NCBI RefSeq assembly: GCF_000421665.1
Contig: NZ_ATXL01000004.1
Span: 1 to 64,000 of the forward strand
From: Bavariicoccus seileri WCC 4188
Lineage (GTDB): Bacteria; Bacillota; Bacilli; Lactobacillales; Aerococcaceae
DNA: 64,000 nucleotides
Reading direction: 5' to 3'
Under the pieces are notes generated by a model, which was not told the DNA's origin, did no database searches, and was given only the letters and a program-made list of their open reading frames with translations. The translations under genes were made by a program, and so were the position numbers. This document shows positions 58,468-64,000 of the stretch, one piece after another (the stretch's first letter is position 1; the number at the start of each line of letters is the position of its first letter).

Positions 58468-58471
58468 ATTA

Positions 58472-59380
58472 TTACGCTGCCATTAGAAGTTGTTGGTGAA
58501 CTTGTAATGGAGTTTTAGATTTCAAGCATCGTTGATAACGGCCATTATTATAGTAGCTAATGTAATCTTCAATCATCGATACGAGATTTTCGCGTCTTAT
58601 AAATTTACGACGATAGTATTTTTCGCGTTTCAATAGTCCCCAGAACCCCTCCATTGGCCCATTATCAATACAATGTGCAACACGAGACATGCTTTGTTTC
58701 ATCCCTTGATTTTTGATTTTAGAACTCATGGTTTTACTGGTGTACTGAAACCCTCGATCGCTATGGAATAGCGGATGAGCCTCAGGCTCAAGTCGAATGG
58801 CTTCGTCAAAGGTATCAAAAACCAACTTATTATCGTTTCTATCGCTAATGATGAAAGAGACAATACGCCGATCTGCTAAGTCTAGAATGGCACTAAGGTA
58901 AATTTTCTTTACTTGGTTTCCTAGAGTGTACTTGAATTCACTGACATCAGTTAACCATTTTTCATTTGGTTTATCTGCATGGAAATTTCTATTTAGATAG
59001 TTTTTGGCAATATGATAAGGATTATTGGAAGCTTTAGTAATTCCTTTTGGACGATGTTTGACTGTAGATTTAATTTGAAGACTACGACAAATCCGCAATA
59101 CTCTTTTGTCATTGACGTGCAACCCAAAGTCTTGAACCAAATCGTCGCGGATCCTCCGATACCCCTTGTCGTTATCTGCTTCATAGATGTATCTTACGAG
59201 GTCTGCCAAGTGCTCGTTAAAGATAGTTTGAGCTGATTTTGGTTGCTTTAACCAGCGGTAATAGGCTGATCTAGAGACATGTAAAAAATCACACATTAGT
59301 TTTATCGAATATTTTTTGAGATCATGGAGTTCCTTAATTGCTTGGTATTCAAAGATATGACGAATGAGGTCTAGTCCCAC
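58472..59380 (-). CDS. IS3-family transposase OrfB (DDE integrase domain)
   Basis: Catalytic half of the transposase, 302 residues from GTG at 59380. An HTH_21-type segment near the start is followed by the rve core: first D in WLTDVSEFKY, second D in LFHSDRGFQYT and E in GPMEGFWGLLKREKYY. All three catalytic residues are present and the frame is open. It overlaps orfA by 10 bases and is mainly expected as a frameshifted OrfAB fusion. Confidence 0.93.
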   Translation of the reverse strand: MGLDLIRHIFEYQAIKELHDLKKYSIKLMCDFLHVSRSAYYRWLKQPKSAQTIFNEHLADLVRYIYEADNDKGYRRIRDDLVQDFGLHVNDKRVLRICRSLQIKSTVKHRPKGITKASNNPYHIAKNYLNRNFHADKPNEKWLTDVSEFKYTLGNQVKKIYLSAILDLADRRIVSFIISDRNDNKLVFDTFDEAIRLEPEAHPLFHSDRGFQYTSKTMSSKIKNQGMKQSMSRVAHCIDNGPMEGFWGLLKREKYYRRKFIRRENLVSMIEDYISYYNNGRYQRCLKSKTPLQVHQQLLMAA

Positions 59381-60054
59381 TTCCTTTCTAATTCCCTGAC
59401 TTTTTTTAAGAGGTCATTTTCCATTTCTAACCGTTTGATTTTGCGTTCTTGTTCAGCCAGTCGATCACGCATTTCTTCTTCAGGTGTCCGACTGGGTTCT
59501 GTTCCAACTCGACGTCCTCGGCGATCTTTTAAGCCGGATTCGCCCATTTTCTCATATTTTAGGACCCAATGACGTACCTGTTGGTACGATACCTGATACT
59601 TGATAGCCGTTTTGCCATAGTTATGATTATGCAGAATACAATAGTGAACAATTTCCACCCGTTCTTTGAAACTTGTTTTTCTTGATTGACTCATTTGACT
59701 TCCACCGCTTCCTGTTTTGAAGTTTCCATGAGTATTATATATCTTTATCCAATCTCGTAGTTGGGTAGACTGTCTTAATCCGTATTTTTTAGTAATTTCC
59801 AACAGACCCCCTAAACCATTTAGGTAATCAGTTACAGCCTGAATTTTTGTTTCAATCGTATAGTGTGTATTCGTACGACTTTCTAATAAGGCTGTAGGCC
59901 CCCCATTCTCATAAAGCAAAAGCCAGTTCTTTAAAGTAGACCAACTAATGCCAGCAGAGCGAGCTAGGTTGCTCATATTGTCTTCACCATTCAAATAGCT
60001 CTCTACTAGTTCTACTCGTTTTTTCGGAGTGAGTTTCATCTTTCTATTTGACAT
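59371..60054 (-). CDS. IS3-family transposase OrfA (helix-turn-helix)
   Basis: DNA-binding half, 227 residues, with three helix-turn-helix-like repeats (about 8-55, 65-110 and 125-175) and a coiled coil at the end (LAEQERKIKRLEMENDLLKKVREL). The ATG at 60054 has AGGGGGTA upstream, inside one arm of a hairpin (60063-60106). The A AAA AAA slip site is at 59401-59407. Confidence 0.9.
   Translation of the reverse strand: MSNRKMKLTPKKRVELVESYLNGEDNMSNLARSAGISWSTLKNWLLLYENGGPTALLESRTNTHYTIETKIQAVTDYLNGLGGLLEITKKYGLRQSTQLRDWIKIYNTHGNFKTGSGGSQMSQSRKTSFKERVEIVHYCILHNHNYGKTAIKYQVSYQQVRHWVLKYEKMGESGLKDRRGRRVGTEPSRTPEEEMRDRLAEQERKIKRLEMENDLLKKVRELERKWD
59401..59407 (-). other. Predicted -1 frameshift site of the second IS
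   Basis: Seven A on the minus strand in the frame TTA AAA AAA GTC. A -1 slip gives an open frame that runs into orfB (…SQGIRKEVGLDLIRH). Confidence 0.72.
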
Positions 60055-60062
60055 ACAAAATA

Positions 60063-60106
60063 CCCCCTATACAGGACTTTTATATTTCAGTGTCCTATAT
60101 AGGGGG
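60063..60106 (-). promoter_or_regulatory. Hairpin hiding the orfA ribosome site of the second IS
   Basis: ccccctatacaggac (60063-60077) pairs with gtcctatataggggg (60092-60106) with one mismatch. The ribosome site of orfA lies in the arm next to the start codon, and the other arm is part of the terminal repeat. The same design is seen in the first IS. Confidence 0.68.
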
Positions 60107-60226
60107 AGCATATCAGTTTTGCCGTAGCTTTTTTACTTTCTATCTTTTTAAGTTTCACTTTTTTGTGTTCTATCTTTATACTCTCTACATACTCTCTACA
60201 TTTTTTGCCTTCCCAAAATTGTCCCG

Positions 60227-61183
60227 TTACACCATTTGCCACAAAATGGACAACACTAGAGCGATTGCATAATTCAAATTAAAACATGCCATATTTTTGA
60301 TTGCATAGCCAAAACTAGAAGGCAGTGGCACTTTCTTTGTAAATTCAGTAGTATTCTTTCTTACTTTCGGAAAGCTTACAAATATCCATAGAATTGGCCA
60401 CTGAAAAATCCCTAGTAATAGTCCTACTAAAATAAAGACATAGGCTGCATACATCAAAGATTGAAACAGTAAAATACCATGTTCTCTTCCAATAAAGTAA
60501 ACGAGTGTATACCGATGATTTTTAATGTCCATTTCAAGATCTCTCAGGTTATTAGCTAACATGATATTGCTAATCGTCAGAACCAATGGCATCGCAGCTA
60601 TCAAAATCGCAAGTATACCATACAGTTTTCCACTCAAATAAAAGATTCCTCTGACAAAGTCGATATCAAGATAAAAGACGGGATTATTAACAGTATTAAT
60701 GTAAACAGTAATTGCAAAAATACCAAGTCCCATCGTAAAACCACTAAATATCTCCCCCAAAGGCATTCTTGATAATGGTACTGGCCCAAATGTGTAGAAA
60801 ATACCAATAAAACAAACAATTGCCCCCATAATCAGCATGAGCCATCCGGTTAGCCAACTTAATAATAGACCAATCAGTAGAGTGATTCCTAGCATGGCAA
60901 AAATCATATTAGTAACAGCACTCTCTGAGACGTTTTCTCTGCCAATGACATTTTGCGTCTGACGATAAAGATCAGATTTAGCTTTTTTATAATCCATCGT
61001 ATTGTTGATGGCTGTTGTTGCCATATCAAAGATGATCATTCCTGTAAAAAAGAGTACAGAATTTCTCCAATTAACACTCTTAAAATAGCTAACTGAAAAC
61101 AGTAATCCAATTAAAAAAGGAAATAAACTGGCAACTTTAGTTTTTATCTCAACAACTTCCAAAAAAACTTTTAAACGTTTCAC
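60227..61183 (-). CDS. UbiA-family polyprenyltransferase (MenA/DmkA-like)
   Basis: Integral membrane enzyme of 318 residues with eight or nine hydrophobic segments. The prenyl diphosphate sites are NNTMDYKKAKSD (about residue 60-71) and NNLRDLEMDIKNHR (about 208-221). It would join dihydroxynaphthoate to a polyprenyl chain to make demethylmenaquinone. Next to ApbE, PplA and Ndh2 it matches DmkA of the extracellular electron transfer locus. The start appears to be GTG at 61183 with a distant GGAG. A housekeeping menA role cannot be excluded, as no other men gene is in the window. Confidence 0.85.
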   Translation of the reverse strand: MKRLKVFLEVVEIKTKVASLFPFLIGLLFSVSYFKSVNWRNSVLFFTGMIIFDMATTAINNTMDYKKAKSDLYRQTQNVIGRENVSESAVTNMIFAMLGITLLIGLLLSWLTGWLMLIMGAIVCFIGIFYTFGPVPLSRMPLGEIFSGFTMGLGIFAITVYINTVNNPVFYLDIDFVRGIFYLSGKLYGILAILIAAMPLVLTISNIMLANNLRDLEMDIKNHRYTLVYFIGREHGILLFQSLMYAAYVFILVGLLLGIFQWPILWIFVSFPKVRKNTTEFTKKVPLPSSFGYAIKNMACFNLNYAIALVLSILWQMV

Positions 61184-61216
61184 TGCAAGTTCACACTCCG
61201 ATTCAAACTAATAGCC

Positions 61217-62323
61217 TCACTGCAAATCATTTCTGTCTCCCATCTTATAATCAGAACTCTCATCTAACTTAAAAGTGTCCGTGATTCCATCTGTAACATA
61301 GACGACGCCCTCTTTAGTCACAAATATTGCTTGAGTTTCTGGGTCTGTTTCATTCTCGATAAACTCTAGCCCTTCTTTGACCCCTTTATCAAATGCAACT
61401 GTTGTCAGTCCATCTCCATCTATCGATTTTGCCGTAATCACCGTTACACTGGCCAGATCATTTTCATAAGGATAACCTGTTTTTGAATCGAAAATATGGT
61501 GGTATTTATGACCATCTACATTAAGATATCTCTCATAAATCCCTGATGTTACGACTGTTTTATCCGCTTCTTTGATTGATCCTAAGATGGCTCCTCTTTC
61601 ACTATTGGGATCTTGGATACCAACATTCCAATCTTCATTTTTACCGCGCCAACTATGGCCTACAACAAAAATATTGCCACCAAGATCAACGATAGCAGAT
61701 GTCACTCCTTGGTCTTTCAGGACTTTGACTGCCACATCTGCTATATAACCCTTGGCAATAGCCCCAAGATCAATAATCATACCCTTATCTTCTAAATAAA
61801 CAGTTTGATTTTGATCGTCAAACTGTACTTTCCGATAATCAACATGTTTAAGTGCTTCATCTATCTCAGCTTGTTCTGGTTTCCGAGCATCATCAAAACC
61901 AATTCGCCATAGTTGGGTGATTGCTCCAATAGCCATATTAAACCCACCATTTGACTCAACGCTGTAATCATAAGCAACTTTTAACAAATGGTAAATATCA
62001 TCCGATACTTTTACAGGCTTCTCACCGGCATTTGCATTGATTTCGTCTATTTCAGAACCCTTTTGATTGATTGTGATCCTATCACCCAAATCACTAATAC
62101 GTTCAAACGCAGGTTCTAAAGCGTCTTCCTTGTTTTCATCATATACACGTATTCTGACATAAGTTCCCAGTAAATACTGTTCATCAGAATAAGGCTCTTT
62201 TAAAAGTCCTTCAGCAGGCTCTGTCTGACTATCTGAGTTGGTGTCGTTTGTCTTAGCATCACAGCCAGTCATTGCAACGATCGTAATCACTATAAATAGT
62301 AACGTTTTTAGCTTATATCTCAT
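61217..62323 (-). CDS. apbE: FAD:protein FMN transferase lipoprotein (ApbE/FmnB-like)
   Basis: Attaches FMN from FAD to threonines of exported proteins. 368 residues from the ATG at 62323, with GAGGAA upstream (an earlier ATG at 62359 lacks a ribosome site). The signal peptide ends in a lipobox with Cys-21 (VAMTGC). ApbE landmarks are GAIAKGYIADVAVKVL, AIVDLGGNIFVVG, and VVTSGIYERY ... HHIFDSKTGYP. It is 33 bases from the prenyltransferase gene, in one operon. The PplA-like protein is the obvious substrate. Confidence 0.93.
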   Translation of the reverse strand: MRYKLKTLLFIVITIVAMTGCDAKTNDTNSDSQTEPAEGLLKEPYSDEQYLLGTYVRIRVYDENKEDALEPAFERISDLGDRITINQKGSEIDEINANAGEKPVKVSDDIYHLLKVAYDYSVESNGGFNMAIGAITQLWRIGFDDARKPEQAEIDEALKHVDYRKVQFDDQNQTVYLEDKGMIIDLGAIAKGYIADVAVKVLKDQGVTSAIVDLGGNIFVVGHSWRGKNEDWNVGIQDPNSERGAILGSIKEADKTVVTSGIYERYLNVDGHKYHHIFDSKTGYPYENDLASVTVITAKSIDGDGLTTVAFDKGVKEGLEFIENETDPETQAIFVTKEGVVYVTDGITDTFKLDESSDYKMGDRNDLQ

Positions 62324-62503
62324 TAAACATTCCTCGCATCTTCTGAATTGTTTCTCCAAATTTAATTAAAGCTCCTACTATATTTCCGCTTAATATAAAT
62401 GCTTCACTACACTCATAAATGGATCCTTATAGCTATAGACTATTACATGCTAGTAATTCAACTCTATAGCCACTTCATGTTACTAACTCATATTAACAGA
62501 TTA

Positions 62504-62539
62504 TTGTCTTATTGAGAAAAAGGATTCTCATTAAGACAA
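62504..62539. repeat. 15-bp inverted repeat adjoining the pplA terminator
   Basis: ttgtcttattgagaa (62504-62518) and ttctcattaagacaa (62525-62539) are inverted copies with one mismatch and a 6-base loop. It directly abuts the terminator hairpin that follows. Confidence 0.75.
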
Positions 62540-62572
62540 TAAAAGAAGCTAAAGCGAACGTCGCTTAGCTTC
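62540..62572 (-). terminator. Terminator of pplA
   Basis: Minus-strand stem GAAGCTAAGCGA with TCGCTTTAGCTTC followed by TTTTAT. It lies about 140 bases past the pplA stop. Confidence 0.75.
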
Positions 62573-62714
62573 GATTAGTGTTAGACTCTTTCGATTTAAA
62601 TTACTCTGCCTACTAATAGACCCTATCGTGTAGTAATGAAAGCAACTCTCTATTATAACTTTCATAGCTAGATGTGTTCAATAAGACAGGCCTTATTAGC
62701 ATGCTCATTGATCA

Positions 62715-63635
62715 TTATTTTGCATCAACGTAATTATCGACTGTAATTGTTTCAGTGTCACCTTTTTCAGCAGCATTCACTAATTGCTCAGCGTATAAAA
62801 CAAATGTATGGTAACTATGTGTTGCACCTGAAACAACTTCTACATCTCCTGGAGTAGCACCATCTTCGGACATTGTTTTCACTAGTTCTTCATTGAATTT
62901 AGTGATGTACTCGTCGGCACTGATCCCCGATTTCTCCTTCATTGCTGTATTGTACTCAGAATCTTCTTTCTTTGTTTTGCCATCTTCATTGACGTTATCA
63001 AAATTAGATTCAGTGATTTTTCCATCTTTCACAACAATAGAGAAGACAGTACGGTAACCATTAGAATAATTCTTTTCTTCTAAAGTATATGTGCCATCTT
63101 TCAATTCAGCACCATTATCGATTTCAATTGTTTCCTTGTTTCCAGCTTGTGCAGCTTGAATCAACTGTTGTGCATAGTTTTGGAATGCGTGAGAACTGTG
63201 TGTGGCACCTGATACGACTTCAACATTTTGAGGATTTTGGGCTTTTAACAATTCTTCGTTCAATTTAGGAATATATTCAGAAGCGTCTACTCCAGATTTA
63301 TCTTTCATAGCTGTATTATATTCTTCATCATCTTTTTTAGAATCGCCATTAGAATTCACATAGTCATAATTTGATTCAGTAATTTTCCCATCAGCTACCT
63401 TAATTGAGAATTCAACATGGTAACCGTTTTTGTCGTTTAATTCTTTTAAGGAGTAATCACCATCTTGTAATGATGCTGCAGAAACTACATCAGATGATTC
63501 TTCTGAACCATTATCTTGACTTGTTTCTGACTCTTTCTCCTTATCATCTGAGTTGTCATTCGATGAACAACCAGCCAACACAATACCTGTGAAAAGAAGT
63601 ATTGTCAGGGCTTTAAAAAGTTTTCCCATTTTCAT
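62715..63635 (-). CDS. pplA: PplA-like FMN-binding lipoprotein, two flavinylation sites
   Basis: Surface lipoprotein that would carry covalent FMN and pass electrons outward. The 306 residues start with a lipoprotein signal (lipobox LAGC, Cys-23) and an acidic linker to about 50. Two homologous FMN-binding domains follow (about 55-165 and 178-300), each with the ApbE target motif: VVSGATHSS with Thr-145 and VVSGATHSY with Thr-272. The ATG at 63635 has AAAGGTGG upstream. It is the match of Listeria PplA, which also has two such domains, and lies beside apbE and ndh2. Confidence 0.9.
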   Translation of the reverse strand: MKMGKLFKALTILLFTGIVLAGCSSNDNSDDKEKESETSQDNGSEESSDVVSAASLQDGDYSLKELNDKNGYHVEFSIKVADGKITESNYDYVNSNGDSKKDDEEYNTAMKDKSGVDASEYIPKLNEELLKAQNPQNVEVVSGATHSSHAFQNYAQQLIQAAQAGNKETIEIDNGAELKDGTYTLEEKNYSNGYRTVFSIVVKDGKITESNFDNVNEDGKTKKEDSEYNTAMKEKSGISADEYITKFNEELVKTMSEDGATPGDVEVVSGATHSYHTFVLYAEQLVNAAEKGDTETITVDNYVDAK

Positions 63636-63660
63636 TTTACTTCCACCTTTTTATATTATT

Positions 63661-63688
63661 CAAACTATTGTAAGAAAGAAATAGTTTG
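63661..63688 (-). promoter_or_regulatory. Palindrome in the pplA leader
   Basis: caaactatt (63661-63669) pairs perfectly with aatagtttg (63680-63688) around 10 bases. It lies just downstream of the expected pplA transcription start and could be an operator or an RNA hairpin. Confidence 0.6.
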
Positions 63689-63701
63689 TGATTCAACTAA
63701 C

Positions 63702-63729
63702 ATTTTAAAGCAATATAAAAACATGTCAA
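63702..63729 (-). promoter_or_regulatory. Promoter of pplA
   Basis: -35 TTGACA (complement 63724-63729) is perfect; -10 TAAAAT (complement 63702-63707) is 16 bases away. The start would lie about 60 bases before the ATG. Confidence 0.6.
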
Positions 63730-63816
63730 CAGTATTTTTGCCTGCATTAACGTTTTATCAATATTTGTGATCGATTCCAATAATTTTTCACTAAATTATA
63801 ATAATTCCAAAAAGGC

Positions 63817-63846
63817 TTAGACAAACGTTTCTGTTACCATTATAAT
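63817..63846 (+). promoter_or_regulatory. Promoter of ndh2
   Basis: -35 TTAGAC (63817-63822) and perfect -10 TATAAT (63841-63846), 18 bases apart, with the start codon about 55 bases further on. It is divergent from the pplA promoter. Confidence 0.65.
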
Positions 63847-63902
63847 AAGGATGATTGTGAAATTATATTTTAATGCATTTATTACTGTAAGGAGAGATTC
63901 AG

Positions 63903-64000
63903 ATGACTAATCAGAATATTGTCGTGATTGGTGCAGGCTATGCAGGTATAGCGGCCACCAAACTGATGGCGAGAAAACTAAAGGGAAAGAAGGATGCAAC
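63903..64000 (+). CDS. ndh2: Type II NADH dehydrogenase, Ndh2-like (cut by the window edge)
   Basis: Only the first 32 codons are in the window: MTNQNIVVIGAGYAGIAATK and on. The GxGxxG dinucleotide loop (GAGYAG) at residue 10 onward is that of a FAD-dependent NADH:quinone oxidoreductase. The ATG at 63903 follows AAGGAGAG. It is divergent from pplA. In Listeria the ndh2 gene in this neighbourhood is dedicated to extracellular electron transfer. The assignment rests on a short fragment plus context. Confidence 0.75.
   Translation, partial: MTNQNIVVIGAGYAGIAATKLMARKLKGKKDA

Larger units (their letters stand above)
58297..60115 (-). mobile_element. IS3-family (IS150-like) insertion sequence, apparently intact
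   Basis: About 1.8 kb with imperfect 35-bp terminal inverted repeats: 58297-58331 (TGATGGGCTCCCC ... GGACACGGAAATATA) and 60081-60115 on the minus strand (TGATATGCTCCCCC ... GGACACTGAAATATA). orfA and orfB are complete and overlap, with an A AAA AAA slip site. Flanking bases are gtta on the left and gttt on the right, so a clean target duplication is not seen. It sits in the loop of a terminator between convergent genes. About 150 extra bases with hairpins lie between the left end and orfB. Confidence 0.88.
62324..62714. other. Gap between apbE and pplA
   Basis: About 390 bases without a gene. It contains a 15-bp inverted repeat (62504-62539) that runs directly into the pplA terminator (62540-62572). 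The rest, including the expected apbE promoter, has no structure that I can name. Confidence 0.55.

Noticed and set aside
60227-60260. Terminator at the end of the prenyltransferase gene (ccattt...aaatgg)
   Set aside because: The stem is only six pairs and no T run follows on the minus strand.

Overview
The window is an AT-rich, tightly packed chromosomal segment of a low-GC Gram-positive bacterium. Gene content and order fit the order Lactobacillales, and a Carnobacteriaceae-like member is my tentative guess. Blocks seen also in Bacillus are kept in order: hup-der-rpsA-cmk with ypbE-recQ-ypbB-fer; rluB-scpB-scpA-ribT; punA-deoB-xerD-fur; ruvB-ruvA, mutL-mutS, rny, recA, cinA, pgsA, rodZ, ymfI; and rhodanese-glcK-rhomboid-rpmG. 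No rRNA, tRNA, CRISPR array or prophage was seen.

Layout. 1-7.9 kb: chromosome architecture and translation (HU, Der, S1, Cmk), a LysM membrane protein, RecQ, its partner and ferredoxin. 8.0-9.7 kb: a decayed IS3-family element in the gap between the convergent ferredoxin and ribU genes, next to a 14-bp tandem repeat and a perfect 21-bp inverted repeat. 9.7-10.6 kb: riboflavin importer RibU under an FMN riboswitch with a visible terminator. 10.6-21 kb: RluB, ScpAB, RibT, nucleoside breakdown (PunA, DeoB), XerD, Fur, CvfB, and the glycolytic pair Pyk/PfkA. 21-38 kb: genome maintenance (DnaE, RuvAB, MutSL, RecA, CinA) with RNase Y and QueA. LexA-type boxes lie upstream of msrB-ruvA-ruvB and of recA. 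38-46 kb: PgsA, RodZ, YmfI and a nucleoside ABC importer. 46-57 kb: FtsK, acylphosphatase, YidC, an ArlRS/CovRS-like two-component system, Gnd, GlcK, rhomboid protease and L33. 57-58 kb: a small operon of a membrane protein with a helix-turn-helix-like tail and a short MltG-like protein. 58.3-60.1 kb: an intact IS3-family element inserted in the loop of a terminator hairpin.

The right end (60.2-64 kb) is the most notable region. A UbiA-type prenyltransferase, an ApbE flavin-transferase lipoprotein, a PplA-like lipoprotein with two flavinylation motifs, and the first codons of a type II NADH dehydrogenase together match the flavin-based extracellular electron transfer locus described in Listeria. 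RibU, at the other end of the window, is the flavin importer (FmnA) of the same pathway. The cell could therefore take up flavin (RibU), attach FMN to surface proteins (ApbE to PplA), and pass electrons from NADH through a demethylmenaquinone pool to the outside. EetA and EetB were not seen and may lie beyond the right edge.

Most genes (hup to ruvB/mutS/recA/ftsK) lie on the minus strand. Plus-strand genes are few: fer, a DUF2929-like gene, acyP-yidC, a DUF4044-like gene, the 57-kb operon and ndh2. Several intergenic gaps hold short degenerate tandem repeats, mostly of 14-16 bp and each with its own unit sequence.
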